Positions 1-9,487 of a stretch of DNA of 64,000 nt are shown here, piece after piece; within the stretch, counting starts at the first letter, position 1; each line of letters begins with the position of its first letter. The notes beneath the pieces are model-generated. The model ran no database searches and had not been told where the DNA came from. It saw only the letters and a list, made by a program, of their open reading frames with translations. Location of the stretch: positions 558,001 through 622,000 of the forward strand of contig NZ_CP026994.1 in assembly GCF_013407165.1 (NCBI RefSeq), read 5' to 3'. This DNA is from Nitrosopumilus oxyclinae (lineage in GTDB: Archaea; Thermoproteota; Nitrososphaeria; Nitrososphaerales; Nitrosopumilaceae). A program made the position numbers and the translations under genes.

Positions 1-1
1 A

Positions 2-1387
2 ATACTACGTGATCTTAAACTAGTCAAAACAAAAGAGTTCAACACTGTCATCACGATTTTGATAGTGGAAGATCTTGCAGCCGTATTGCTTTTAGTAATT
101 TTAGGAAATGCATCAGCTGGTGCAGAGCTTGATTTCACTGGTGTTGGAATTTTAGTTTTACAGAGTTTAACGTTCTTTGTAATAGCGTTGGGCTTGGGAA
201 TTAAACTAATTCCAAAACTGTTGGAGAAAATTCATGGATTAGATATCCCCGAAGCGCCGTTTATCACTGCATTAGCGCTGGGCTTTGGTTTGGCAGTTCT
301 TGCTCATTTTCTAGGACAAAGTTCTGCAATTGGTGCATTTATCATGGGAATGATTATTGCATCATCGAAGCATTCTGAACAAATTACTAAAAAAATTCTT
401 CCGTTACGTGATTTCTTTGGGGTGATATTCTTTGTGTCAATTGGAATGCTTGTAAATATAATGGCAATTCCTGAAGTTGCACTAATTTCAATACCTATAA
501 TCATTTTAGCAATTATTGGAAAATTTGTAGGCAACTTCTTTGGAGCATCTATTGGTGGTCATGATGTCCCTGGTGCGTCTACTATTGGCACAGTGATGGT
601 TCCTAGAGGGGAATTCTCATTTATCATGGCAAAACAGGCAGTAGATGGCGGTTCTGTTCGAGATACACTGTATCCAGTTACAATGCTTGTGACATTAGCT
701 ACAATGCTGTGCATTCCATTGTTGCTGAAGATATTACCTACTCTTGCAAATAGAGAAAGTTATGTTCCAATGAAATTGTTAAATCCGATTTTCATTGTAG
801 GTAGATTCTTCAACAAATTAATGAATTCATCAGATGGTGATACTCAATTTAATAAATTACTCAAAGAACATGGTCCTAAATTCTTTGTAAATCTAATGAT
901 AGTAATTGCAATTTTAGCAGTTATTGATTACTTTAATGATGATATAGTGAACATCATTACTCAAACTGGAATTCCTTTGGCCATTGATCCTGAAATATTA
1001 CTAACCATTGTGAGTGTACTGTTAATTATTTATCCAGTAATTGCAATGCTTGGTAAAATTGAGAAACTGGTTACAAACATATCTGATATTTTATCTACAA
1101 AACTAATTCCAGCTGACACTCAAAAGTTGGAAGAGAAACCTCTACATAGATTACTGCGAAATATTTTCTTTACTGGATTTATTCTAGTATTGATTGCTGT
1201 GATTCAACCCTACATTGGAGATTTAGACTATTTGCCCTTTTTACCATTTATTATTTCAGGTATTGGTCTTGCTATAGCAATTCTATTAATTGCAGATTCT
1301 GTATTTGTATTTCAGAAATTGTCTCATGGACATATCATGGATAGCTTGATGAAAGACGATGAAGAATTGGAATCTGAAGAAAAATAA
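2..1387 (+). CDS. Kef-type (CPA2) cation:proton antiporter, 5' end outside window
   Basis: Integral membrane exchanger of the CPA2/KefB family, expected to move K+ or Na+ against protons across the cytoplasmic membrane. The frame is open to the first bases of the window: 19 sense codons precede the TTG at 59 and read straight into the conserved VEDLAAV segment, so the true start lies upstream and the gene is truncated by the window edge. About ten hydrophobic segments are visible. The PRGEFSFIMA segment (about 600-630) is typical of Kef transporters. The C-terminus is an acidic tail with no TrkA-N or CBS domain, unlike the second antiporter at 43553, which carries CBS domains. Ion specificity cannot be read from the sequence. 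Confidence 0.88.
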   Translation: MLRDLKLVKTKEFNTVITILIVEDLAAVLLLVILGNASAGAELDFTGVGILVLQSLTFFVIALGLGIKLIPKLLEKIHGLDIPEAPFITALALGFGLAVLAHFLGQSSAIGAFIMGMIIASSKHSEQITKKILPLRDFFGVIFFVSIGMLVNIMAIPEVALISIPIIILAIIGKFVGNFFGASIGGHDVPGASTIGTVMVPRGEFSFIMAKQAVDGGSVRDTLYPVTMLVTLATMLCIPLLLKILPTLANRESYVPMKLLNPIFIVGRFFNKLMNSSDGDTQFNKLLKEHGPKFFVNLMIVIAILAVIDYFNDDIVNIITQTGIPLAIDPEILLTIVSVLLIIYPVIAMLGKIEKLVTNISDILSTKLIPADTQKLEEKPLHRLLRNIFFTGFILVLIAVIQPYIGDLDYLPFLPFIISGIGLAIAILLIADSVFVFQKLSHGHIMDSLMKDDEELESEEK

Positions 1388-1560
1388 CATTACATACTAT
1401 AACCAAACAGAGATATTGTAAAATCAACTGTCTTTGTAAATTTCCTATAGACCTAATCTCCAAAATCCCAGTTTACAAATGTGATAAATTTTGAGCCTGA
1501 TTTTACAAATTTATGTGATTTGGGGCGTGATCTTTATCTATCATAAATGGGATTGAAGGT

Positions 1561-1815
1561 ATGCAAGCCTATATTCTCATAAATTGTAAAACTGGCCGTG
1601 AAATTAGCGTAATTACAGAACTCAAAGAATTACCTGAAATAATTGAAATTAATGGTATATGGGGCAAGTATGATGTTTTTATTAAAATTAAAACTCCAGA
1701 TCCTAACGGCGTAGAACTAATTCTCCAAAGATTAAGAAACCATCCTGATGTTACTGATACGTTTACCATGCATGTGTTGTATGGTCAAGGTGGAAGTATT
1801 GATCAAGAGATTTAA
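1561..1815 (+). CDS. Stand-alone Lrp/AsnC ligand-binding (RAM) domain protein
   Basis: An 84-residue protein that is just the effector-binding and oligomerisation domain (RAM, ACT-like alpha/beta fold) of Lrp/AsnC regulators, with no helix-turn-helix. The pattern AYILINCKTG at the start, then the G-x-YD-x-F strand (GKYDVFIKI) and a closing strand near HVLYG, is characteristic. Such proteins bind amino acids or modulate full-length Lrp partners by co-assembly. ATG start; TATA-like sequence (ctttatct) lies about 30 bp upstream. It stands alone between the antiporter and the TPP enzyme. Its ligand is unknown. Confidence 0.85.
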   Translation: MQAYILINCKTGREISVITELKELPEIIEINGIWGKYDVFIKIKTPDPNGVELILQRLRNHPDVTDTFTMHVLYGQGGSIDQEI

Positions 1816-1951
1816 TTTCTAATCATTGTAATTCCAATATGTTAAAATTATAGATGCATTCTCTTAAAAAATTAGCAATACATGTTGATTACTAATTTTG
1901 TCATTGGAACTTTTTTAAGAAATAATTGCGTTGTAAATTACAGGAACAATA

Positions 1952-3622
1952 TTGAAAGCTTCTGATTTATTTGTAAAATGTCTTGAAACTGAAGGCGTAG
2001 AATACATTTTTGGCATCCCGGGTGAGGAGAATGCTGATTTTATGATGTCGTTATCTGAGTCTAAGATTAAATTCATTTTGACTCGGCATGAACAAGGAGC
2101 TGCATTCATGGCAGATGTGTATGGGCGACTAACTGGTAAAGTTGGAGTGTGTTTGGCTACTTTGGGTCCTGGCGCGACAAATCTAGTTACTGGTGTTGCA
2201 AATGCAAACATGGATAGGTCAAGATTACTTGCAATTACTGGACAGACTGATTCTCATCTATTGCATAAAGAATCACATCAAAATATGGATGCAATTACAA
2301 TGTTCAAGCCCATTACAAAATGGAATTGGTCTATACGTAATCCGCAAAATATTCCAGAAATTGTAAGACGTGCATTCAAAATTTCATTAGAGGAAAAACC
2401 AGGCGCTGTACATATTGAACTGCCGCAAGATATTGCAAAAAAAGATACGGACATTCCCCCAATAGAACCTCAGCCCATCTTTAGATCTGGTGCAAATGAA
2501 GAATTGATTAAACAGGCTGCACAATTGATTCTTCATGCAAAAAATCCTATAATTTTTCTAGGAAATGGGTGTGTTCGAGAAAACGCTAGTTCTCACATTC
2601 GTAAATTTGTAGAGAAAACTGGCATCATTGCTATGAATACGTTTATGGGAAAAGGAGTGGTATCTGATGATTCGCCATTACATTTGCATACTATTGGAAT
2701 CAAAGATGCAGACCATGCATTACTTGCAATGAAATCTGCAGATGTTGTAATTGCAGTGGGTGTTGATCTTGTAGAGTATAGTCCTAAAAATTGGAATCAA
2801 GATTTGAATAAAAAAATTATCCATATTGATTTTACGCCTTCTGAAGTGTATACCTATTATCGACCCAAAGTGGAAATAGTTTCAGATATTGAATATGCCA
2901 TTGATGATATTTTATCTGAACTAGAATCTCAAAAAGAAATACATCCTGAATTAGATATTTTCCCACGAAAAGAGATTCCAGAAATTTTTAAGAAAATTTT
3001 ACGTGAAGTTGATGAGCGACGTGATTCATTTAATGATGATATGTCTTTCCCAATAAAACCTGAGAAATTAATAATAGATGTTAGAAATGCCATGGGCGAA
3101 CATGACATTGTTTTGTCTGATGTCGGAGCACACAAACTTTGGATTGCTAAAATTTACAAAACATATCAGCCAAACACTTGCATTATTCCAAATGGATTTT
3201 GTTCTATGGGATTTGCATTTCCAGGCGCAATGGCTGCAAAATTAGTTTATCCTGAACGAAATGTGGTTGCAATGTGCGGTGATGCAGGTTTTTTGATGAA
3301 CGTGCAGGAACTTGAAACTGCAGTCAGACTAAAGATTCAAATCATTACTGTAGTATGGTGTGATCGTGATTTAGGTATGATATCTATGAAACAAAAAAAT
3401 GAGTTTGGTAAGAGTGTCTTTACAAATTTTACCAATCCTGATTTTATCCAACTAGCTGAAAGTTTTGGAGCCGTAGGGTATGTAGTCAAATCTACAGAGG
3501 AATTTCCAAGGATTTTAGATGAGGCTAAAAAAATCCAAGACAAGCCTGTGATTATTGCAATTGATGTAGATTATTCTAGAAATAACGTTCTCTTAAATGA
3601 CAGTAATTATGAAAATGTATAA
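1952..3622 (+). CDS. Acetolactate synthase-like thiamine-diphosphate enzyme
   Basis: A 556-residue ThDP-dependent enzyme with the three-domain layout of acetolactate synthases: N-terminal PYR domain with the cofactor-activating glutamate (E47 in RHEQGAAFMA), a middle Rossmann domain (about 190-330) and a C-terminal PP domain with the GDA metal/diphosphate motif and the segment ITVVWCDRDLG. The PP motif resembles the catabolic AlsS subgroup (usually WND) more than biosynthetic IlvB (usually NN), with Cys replacing the first Asn. It likely condenses two pyruvates to acetolactate, but other 2-oxoacid or acyl substrates are possible. No small regulatory subunit is adjacent. Start is TTG; the next ATG would remove conserved sequence. 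Confidence 0.8.
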   Translation: MKASDLFVKCLETEGVEYIFGIPGEENADFMMSLSESKIKFILTRHEQGAAFMADVYGRLTGKVGVCLATLGPGATNLVTGVANANMDRSRLLAITGQTDSHLLHKESHQNMDAITMFKPITKWNWSIRNPQNIPEIVRRAFKISLEEKPGAVHIELPQDIAKKDTDIPPIEPQPIFRSGANEELIKQAAQLILHAKNPIIFLGNGCVRENASSHIRKFVEKTGIIAMNTFMGKGVVSDDSPLHLHTIGIKDADHALLAMKSADVVIAVGVDLVEYSPKNWNQDLNKKIIHIDFTPSEVYTYYRPKVEIVSDIEYAIDDILSELESQKEIHPELDIFPRKEIPEIFKKILREVDERRDSFNDDMSFPIKPEKLIIDVRNAMGEHDIVLSDVGAHKLWIAKIYKTYQPNTCIIPNGFCSMGFAFPGAMAAKLVYPERNVVAMCGDAGFLMNVQELETAVRLKIQIITVVWCDRDLGMISMKQKNEFGKSVFTNFTNPDFIQLAESFGAVGYVVKSTEEFPRILDEAKKIQDKPVIIAIDVDYSRNNVLLNDSNYENV

Positions 3623-3729
3623 TCTTACTATGCTCCCAATGGTTACAAAATATCTTGAGTATTCATCTATGACCGTAACTTCTTTGACTGGTAGGCTGTA
3701 ATATTTTATAATTTAATAATTGATTATAC

Positions 3730-5064
3730 ATGACAACAAAAATTCTAATTTTAGGAGGTGGATTTGGAGGAGTAAATGTTCTCAAATCAATTCAAAATAA
3801 ATTCAAAAACGATTCAAACATTAGAATTAGCATTGTAAGTCAAGATAATTATTTTCTTTATACTCCTATGTTACCACAGGTTTCATCAGGATTAATTCAT
3901 CCTAGTGATATCACTGTTCCAATTCGTAAACTGTGCAAACAGGCAGAATTTTATCATGCTGAAATATCTTTTATAGATTTAAAACAAAAATTAGTTACTA
4001 TTACTAGGACATTTGATGGAAAAGTGCATGCACTTGATTATGACTATTTGGTAATTGCTCTTGGAAGTAACACAAACTTTTTTCATAATAAAAATATTGA
4101 AAAACATTCGTTTGTTATTAAAACTGTGGAGGATGCAGTATCTATTAATTCACAAGTGATCAATATGCTTGAAAGTGCAGCCCAAACTTCAGATGAAGAT
4201 TTCAAAAAAGCGTTGATGACATTTACTGTTGTAGGTGGTGGTTTTGCAGGTGTAGAAACAATGGGCGAGATAAATCAACTTGTTCGAGATTCTGTCAAGA
4301 ATTTCTATCCGAGCATAGGCACAGAGAATATTTCTATGAATCTAGTTGCCTCTAAAGAATTTATTTTATCTGAACTTGGGCCAAAGCTTGGAAAAATTGC
4401 TGGTAACTACTTACGCAAAGCTGGAGTTAACGTACTCACTAAGACTAAAGCAGTAGATGCGGGAGAAGATTTTGTAAAATTAGATAATGGTAAAGTAATT
4501 CCATGTATGACTTTGATTTGGGCTGCAGGGACTGATATTGATCCTGTAATATACAACTTGGAATGCCAGCATCACCAGTCGGGAAAAATCATGGTTGATG
4601 AATATTTACGAGTTCTTGAAAATGAAAATGTTTTAGCTTTGGGGGATAATGCATTGATAAAAAATCCCCTTACTGGGGAGCCATACCCTGCAACTGCTCA
4701 AAACTCAATTCATCAAAGTAGTACCGTAGTAAATAATTTGTATTCTGCAATTACTGGTAAAACAAAATTAAAAAAATTCTCTTTTAAAAGTAAAGGTATG
4801 ATGACTACCTTGGGTAGGAAAATTGCCATTGCAGTGATGTTTGGTTTGCCTATTACTGGTCCTGTTGCGTGGTTAATTTGGAGAACATATTATTTGTCAC
4901 AGTTGCCAATGTTTGAAAAAAAATTTCAGGTTGCTACTAGCTGGATGGCAGACTTGTTGTTTAAACGTGACTTGACGTTTATTGGTTTGATTAAAAATAA
5001 ATCCCTTACAAAAGTTGACATGAAATACGATACACCGCCAATCGAAGATTTTTTTAAAGATTAG
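3730..5064 (+). CDS. Type II NADH dehydrogenase-like FAD oxidoreductase (NDH-2)
   Basis: A 444-residue two-dinucleotide-binding-domain flavoprotein. The first Rossmann motif binding FAD is GGGFGG at residues 9-14; the second, for NAD(P)H, is GGGFAG at 169-174. The PATAQNSIHQ segment is the NDH-2/SQR signature near the quinone side. The C-terminal part (about 350-420) has hydrophobic and amphipathic stretches suited to monotopic membrane attachment, as in NDH-2. It would pass electrons from NADH to the quinone pool without pumping protons. Sulfide:quinone reductase is less likely, since the conserved cysteine pattern of SQR is not seen. Its promoter is probably the A/T-rich ttttataattt stretch just upstream. 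Confidence 0.85.
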   Translation: MTTKILILGGGFGGVNVLKSIQNKFKNDSNIRISIVSQDNYFLYTPMLPQVSSGLIHPSDITVPIRKLCKQAEFYHAEISFIDLKQKLVTITRTFDGKVHALDYDYLVIALGSNTNFFHNKNIEKHSFVIKTVEDAVSINSQVINMLESAAQTSDEDFKKALMTFTVVGGGFAGVETMGEINQLVRDSVKNFYPSIGTENISMNLVASKEFILSELGPKLGKIAGNYLRKAGVNVLTKTKAVDAGEDFVKLDNGKVIPCMTLIWAAGTDIDPVIYNLECQHHQSGKIMVDEYLRVLENENVLALGDNALIKNPLTGEPYPATAQNSIHQSSTVVNNLYSAITGKTKLKKFSFKSKGMMTTLGRKIAIAVMFGLPITGPVAWLIWRTYYLSQLPMFEKKFQVATSWMADLLFKRDLTFIGLIKNKSLTKVDMKYDTPPIEDFFKD

Positions 5065-5073
5065 TTAATTGTA

Positions 5074-6102
5074 TCACGAACACGTTGATGCTGCTTGTAG
5101 TTGAACTGTTTTTGTTGAAAACATTGAATGCTCATTTGATATTATGATGTAATATTCGCCTGGAACTAATGTTACATCAAAGGCCCCTGATTCGACTTTG
5201 TTGCTTTTGTAATGTGTTGATGCATTTTGTCCCTCTTTGAATTTTTTAAAATTCTCTTCATTTAGAATAAAAACAACTATGTCATTTCCAAGTAATGCAT
5301 TTGCAATAAATCCCCCTTTGATATTTGCTGTACATTCTAGTGTAAAGTAGATATGTGAATATGACTTGGGGGTGACTTTGTAGGTAGAGTCTACAATAGT
5401 TTGCCCTGATAATGACAGTTCCAAGTCTTCTGCACCAAACAATTCAGTTGTTATTGAATTTAGTACGTTTTCAAGAGGGTTTTTTGCTGTAGTGCTTACC
5501 CATCCATCATTTTGTGGTTGGTTTTTTTGAATTTCTGAATTTATTTTATTTCTGACTTCATCGTAAATTGAAATTTGTTTAGATGATTCAAATGGAATTG
5601 GTATGTTCATTCCAAATATTTTAAAATATGCCGTGCCCCTTACTTTAATTTCCATGATTCCCTGAGTACTCACTATGGAATTTATGGCCGGAGAAAAACT
5701 ATTTTTTTGAATATTTTGAAATGATATTATTTCTTTAGTTTCTCCAGGATAAATTGTGGTGTCTATGTTGCTATTTCCTCTACCAATTCTGATATCATTG
5801 ATCAAAATATCATAATACAAATCTGGAATGTACACGGGAAGAAAACCATTATTATTTACATTAAAAATAAAATTCAAGTTAATTCCTTGAATCAAACCAA
5901 ATGCTGCGTTAAACCAATCTCCAGATAGTGTATCTAGTCCTACATTTAGTAGATTAGACCAAGTTAATGTCTCCCAGTCTATACTTTGAAATTCAACATC
6001 CTTTAGATTTATGCTCAAATGAGTATACGAATATGCAAATAATATTCCTAGAATTATTATTATTACCAGTATGCTAATACCAATTAGTTTTATTTTGCCC
6101 AC
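5074..6102 (-). CDS. Membrane-anchored LEA14/WHy-like protein
   Basis: A 342-residue protein with one N-terminal membrane segment (about residues 7-24) followed by a large extracytoplasmic region. Residues about 90-175 resemble LEA14/WHy beta-sandwich domains: a strand with asparagines (FIFNVNNNG), a middle part with a proline turn and a conserved hydrophobic pattern ending in KVRGTAYFKIFG. A second beta-rich domain fills the C-terminal half (about 215-335) and ends with a single cysteine near the last residue. LEA14-like proteins are linked to desiccation or osmotic stress but have no known enzymatic role. It converges on the NDH-2 gene with only 9 bp between them. Confidence 0.55.
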   Translation of the reverse strand: MGKIKLIGISILVIIIILGILFAYSYTHLSINLKDVEFQSIDWETLTWSNLLNVGLDTLSGDWFNAAFGLIQGINLNFIFNVNNNGFLPVYIPDLYYDILINDIRIGRGNSNIDTTIYPGETKEIISFQNIQKNSFSPAINSIVSTQGIMEIKVRGTAYFKIFGMNIPIPFESSKQISIYDEVRNKINSEIQKNQPQNDGWVSTTAKNPLENVLNSITTELFGAEDLELSLSGQTIVDSTYKVTPKSYSHIYFTLECTANIKGGFIANALLGNDIVVFILNEENFKKFKEGQNASTHYKSNKVESGAFDVTLVPGEYYIIISNEHSMFSTKTVQLQAASTCS

Positions 6103-6197
6103 GATTTTTTAGATATTTGGTAAATTTAGACTTTTAAGACTTTGAATTTATTGGTGTTCTAAATTATGTTGTTATTTTTTGAAATTATTAACTGATT

Positions 6198-6344
6198 TTA
6201 TCTTCCTGATTTTTCTATGTCTTTTAATTTGTCAGAGCAAATCTTAATCTCTTCAACGGTATGATCTTTTCTTGGTCTATTGCATACGGGACAAAGATCT
6301 CCTACGTTACTATTTCCAGATGGTTTTTCTATTAAAAGTGGCAT
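6198..6344 (-). CDS. Short zinc-binding microprotein (48 aa)
   Basis: A 48-codon frame reading MPLLIEKPSGNS at the start, with a CPVC pair followed by an acidic helix containing one more cysteine (IKICSDKL). It is read on the minus strand directly downstream (27 bp) of another cysteine-rich mini-gene (6372-6503), so the two probably share a transcript. Codon use matches the surrounding genes. The CPxC pair suggests half of a zinc ribbon, or a metal site shared in a dimer. The function is unknown. Confidence 0.5.
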   Translation of the reverse strand: MPLLIEKPSGNSNVGDLCPVCNRPRKDHTVEEIKICSDKLKDIEKSGR

Positions 6345-6371
6345 TTCTATATTTCCTCTATTATTCACTTG

Positions 6372-6503
6372 TTATTTTATTTCAATATTTCGTCTGTCGG
6401 GCTTTACTTTATCCCAACATTTTGAGCATAATGTTCCATAACAGATAATTTGATTTGTCAGGTCGCCACCACAATTATTACAATAAAATTGAATTTTTTT
6501 CAT
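6372..6503 (-). CDS. Zinc-ribbon microprotein (43 aa)
   Basis: A small protein with two CxxC knuckles (CNNC and CSKC) spaced as in zinc ribbons, ending in a basic tail. The frame is open to 6581, but an ATG at 6503 gives a compact start MKKIQFYCNNCGG. Starting further upstream would add a non-conserved hydrophobic leader and overlap the promoter region of the divergent transglutaminase gene, so I prefer 6503. It likely binds one zinc ion. It could be a nucleic-acid or protein adaptor, as is common for thaumarchaeal mini zinc proteins. Confidence 0.55.
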   Translation of the reverse strand: MKKIQFYCNNCGGDLTNQIICYGTLCSKCWDKVKPDRRNIEIK

Positions 6504-6597
6504 TAACGTAAGTATACAAAATTCACAGTACTTGCTTTGGATTAGAATCTTTGTATCTGATTTTAGTTTAAATAGCCTCAAACAAAATAATTACGTC

Positions 6598-7425
6598 TTG
6601 AAGGTTTCAGTAGAATATGACGTCAGTTATTCTTATGATAATATAGTTACAATAAATGATAATGTTTTACGTGTATTTCCTTCAAAAGAATTTTGGCAAA
6701 CTCCTATTGATGAGCAAGTGACTATAACCCCTACTGGAAAGGAACTCTACTATACCGATAGATTTGGAAACAGAAATTTACGAATTAAAATTACTGAGCC
6801 ACACTACTCATCTTACTTTAAAGTAATTTCAACTGTAGAGACAACTCCTTACAAAGTTACAGTAGATGATGACATTAGTTTGCCACTTGACAAATCTATT
6901 TTCTCACCTGATGTTAGGACTTACCTTAATGCTTCAACTCTTATCAATCCAGATATGATTAGACAGAGAGCTCCTGATATTGTAGACAATGTCAAAACTT
7001 TGAAAGAAGCATTACAGGTTCTTACAGAGTGGGTTACAACAAACATAGAATATGTTCCTGCATCAACTACAATTCAAACTAAAGCTAGAGAATCATTGGC
7101 CATGGGTGTAGGGGTATGTCAGGACAAAGCCCATATTCTTATTGGATTTTTACGCTCACTTGGAATTCCATCTAGATATGTCAGTGGCATTTTAGTAGAT
7201 ACACCTGGAGCAACTCATGCATGGGCAGAAGCTTACTGGCCAAATGTTGGTTGGATTCCTTTAGACCCTACTCATAACAGATCTTTTGATTTAGAACACT
7301 ACTATGTAAAATATGGGCATGGCCGTGATTACAATGACGTATCTCCAATTACTGGTTCTTTTGAATCTGACAGTCCGAACAGTCTAACTCAGTTGAATGT
7401 TATCCCAACAATTATTCCACAATAG
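6598..7425 (+). CDS. Transglutaminase-like cysteine protease/amidase domain protein
   Basis: A cytoplasmic protein with an N-terminal beta domain of bacterial transglutaminase-like proteins followed by the transglutaminase core. From the TTG at 6598 (start MKVSVEYDVSYSY, the usual family start), the catalytic triad is Cys174 (GVCQDKAH), His207 (THAWAEAYW) and Asp223 (LDPTH). The frame is open to 6532, but those extra residues are not family-like. It heads a cluster with alpha-E and circularly permuted ATP-grasp genes. In bacteria this set is proposed to make and cleave peptide or amide conjugates (comparative genomics work on ATP-grasp ligases). Here the peptidase would be the hydrolytic partner of the ligase at 7967. 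Confidence 0.85.
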   Translation: MKVSVEYDVSYSYDNIVTINDNVLRVFPSKEFWQTPIDEQVTITPTGKELYYTDRFGNRNLRIKITEPHYSSYFKVISTVETTPYKVTVDDDISLPLDKSIFSPDVRTYLNASTLINPDMIRQRAPDIVDNVKTLKEALQVLTEWVTTNIEYVPASTTIQTKARESLAMGVGVCQDKAHILIGFLRSLGIPSRYVSGILVDTPGATHAWAEAYWPNVGWIPLDPTHNRSFDLEHYYVKYGHGRDYNDVSPITGSFESDSPNSLTQLNVIPTIIPQ

Positions 7426-7499
7426 AATTTTTTGTATTAGTTTAATAAGGTAATTTTCTTTTGTTATTTGTTCTGAACGATAAACTGGATAAAAAAAAC

Positions 7500-7970
7500 T
7501 TGATTCTTCCAAGTAAATTATACAAAGCATATTGGTTAGGTCGTTATGTTGAAAGAGTAGATAGTATAACTCGCTCCTTACTTAGTGCTCTCCATACGTA
7601 CAAAAATCTAAAAAGTGAAGAACCATTGATCTCTCTTGCAGATAGTTTGGGAATAGAATTTACAAAGCGTGAAAAATTTCTTGAAGTAATATTACACGGA
7701 GATGTCTCATCTAGCGTTCTATATGCTGTAAGGAATATGAGAACAAATGCAATGGGTTTGGGAATTGATAGATTAGTTAGAGAATCAAATATTCTGGTAA
7801 TAGCAGTAGAAGAAAGACCTGATTTACAAAATATTGATGAGGTAATCAAACATGCAAATGATGTAGTTGCAGCAATTAATAATTTAGGTAGGGTTATCGA
7901 CGAAGAAATTGCTCCTCCTAAAATCTCAGACGATACAAGACAAAATCAAACTCGTCATCAACAACAGTGA
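7500..7970 (+). CDS. Alpha-E domain protein (partner of ATP-grasp peptide ligase)
   Basis: An all-helical protein with the alpha-E signature YWLGRYVERVDSITR near its N-terminus. Family members usually start a few residues before YWLGRY, so I chose the TTG at 7500 (MILPSKLYKAYWLGRY). A TTG at 7461 would add 13 residues. It is shorter than typical bacterial alpha-E proteins (about 300 aa). The stop overlaps the start of the downstream ATP-grasp gene by 4 bp, indicating translational coupling. Alpha-E proteins have no known enzymatic activity and almost always co-occur with this ATP-grasp and a transglutaminase-like peptidase. Confidence 0.8.
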   Translation: MILPSKLYKAYWLGRYVERVDSITRSLLSALHTYKNLKSEEPLISLADSLGIEFTKREKFLEVILHGDVSSSVLYAVRNMRTNAMGLGIDRLVRESNILVIAVEERPDLQNIDEVIKHANDVVAAINNLGRVIDEEIAPPKISDDTRQNQTRHQQQ

Positions 7971-9397
7971 ATATAATGCATGTAGACTCTCTTCCTTCAA
8001 AATCAATTGATTTTTCAAAAGATGAAAGTTTCAATGAGGCAATTGATTCTAATCTTATAATACGTAAAGAGTACCAACAATTTTTTAAAAACATTCAAAA
8101 TCCTCGTTTACTTCGATTGGGGGAAAAGGTAATGTCTGCAGATCTTACAGCGTATCTTGAAGGCTTCACATACAATGTAAAACCTACTGAGTACAATGCG
8201 GTTCCTATGGATTTTGTTCCACGTATAATTTCAAAACAAAATTTTCAAACAATTCAAGATGGAATTAAACAGCGTGCAAAAGTACTCAACATGTTCCTAA
8301 AGGATGTCTATACTCAGAAAAAAACAATTGTCCCTGATGAATTAATTTTCGGTTCTGAATATTTTAATCCTGATTTAATTGGGCATTTGCCAAAAAATGA
8401 TATCTTCATTCAAGTTTATGGTGCAGATCTTCTATACAATGGGGAAACGTACTATGTGATTGAGGATAATCTTAGGGTACCTAGCGGCGTTACATATCCT
8501 ATCAAGATTCGTGAAATGAGTGATAGGTATCTGGATATTTTGAAAAAGGGATACAAACTTGAATCATACAAGCCTTGGAAATTTCTACTTGATGCAATGA
8601 AAGATGCTTCATGGGTAAAAAATCCATTCATGGTGTTGCTGACAGATGGTACATCTGGCTCTGCGTATTTTGAGCACATGTATCTTTCAAAATTAATGAA
8701 CATTCCACTAGTGGAGGCAGGAGATCTTTACATCACTGCATCAGGTAATGTTGTAGTAAAAATTCCTGGTGAGGGTGAAGTTCAAGTGGATGTAATTTAT
8801 CGCAGAGTTGAAGATTTGGATATTTTCGTACCTGGAATTACAAAAGCATATCTTGATGGAAAAGTTGCATTGGTTAATTCTCCAGGAACTGGTATTGCAG
8901 ATGACAAATTAGTTTACTCTTATGTTCCTGAACTTATACGACATTATCTTTCTGAAGAACCTATTTTAGAGCAACCTAAATCATACAACCCAACAATTCC
9001 TGAAGATTTGGAAAGTGCAATCAAAAATGTGGAGAACCTTGTTGTAAAAGAGAGAGGGGGATATGGTGGTATGGGAACTGTAATTCCACGAGATCATCCA
9101 AAATCTAAGAGAGGTGCACTAATTGAAAAGATTAAAACAGAGATCACTGAAAAACCTGATGACTATTTGTTACAGGAAACTTTGGATTTTTCTACTACAA
9201 TCACAAGAGAATCTTTCAACCCCCTGATCATGCGAGATTCATACGTGGACCTTAGAGTATTTTCATATTATACAAATGATGGTCCACAAGTTCCACCAGG
9301 TGGTTTATCAAGATATGCCAGACATGGAAGAATTACAAATAATTCTTCTGGCGGTGGTGTAAAAGATACTTGGGTTGTTAATTTAGAATCCATTTAA
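7967..9397 (+). CDS. Circularly permuted ATP-grasp ligase
   Basis: A 476-residue ATP-grasp enzyme of the circularly permuted type 2 family. Visible hallmarks are DVIYRRVEDLD (about residues 270-280), the glycine-rich loop KERGGYGGMGT (about 365-375, nucleotide-binding), LQETLDFSTT and the terminal DLRVFSYYT with GGLSRYARHG. It would join a carboxylate to an amine through an acylphosphate, making a peptide or amide bond. Substrates are unknown. It is translationally coupled to alpha-E and co-directional with the transglutaminase-like gene, giving the conserved three-gene set in a different order from most bacteria. Confidence 0.85.
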   Translation: MNIMHVDSLPSKSIDFSKDESFNEAIDSNLIIRKEYQQFFKNIQNPRLLRLGEKVMSADLTAYLEGFTYNVKPTEYNAVPMDFVPRIISKQNFQTIQDGIKQRAKVLNMFLKDVYTQKKTIVPDELIFGSEYFNPDLIGHLPKNDIFIQVYGADLLYNGETYYVIEDNLRVPSGVTYPIKIREMSDRYLDILKKGYKLESYKPWKFLLDAMKDASWVKNPFMVLLTDGTSGSAYFEHMYLSKLMNIPLVEAGDLYITASGNVVVKIPGEGEVQVDVIYRRVEDLDIFVPGITKAYLDGKVALVNSPGTGIADDKLVYSYVPELIRHYLSEEPILEQPKSYNPTIPEDLESAIKNVENLVVKERGGYGGMGTVIPRDHPKSKRGALIEKIKTEITEKPDDYLLQETLDFSTTITRESFNPLIMRDSYVDLRVFSYYTNDGPQVPPGGLSRYARHGRITNNSSGGGVKDTWVVNLESI

Positions 9398-9487
9398 TTT
9401 TAAAAAATTTTTTCAGATATGATTGAAATAAATCTGGTCATGTACTTGTCTTGATAGGCATAAATAGTCAACTAGTTTAATGAAATT

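Noticed and set aside
1472-1520. Near-repeat of tttacaaatgtgat upstream of the RAM-domain gene
   Set aside because: Short, A/T-rich and imperfect; could be chance in this genome.
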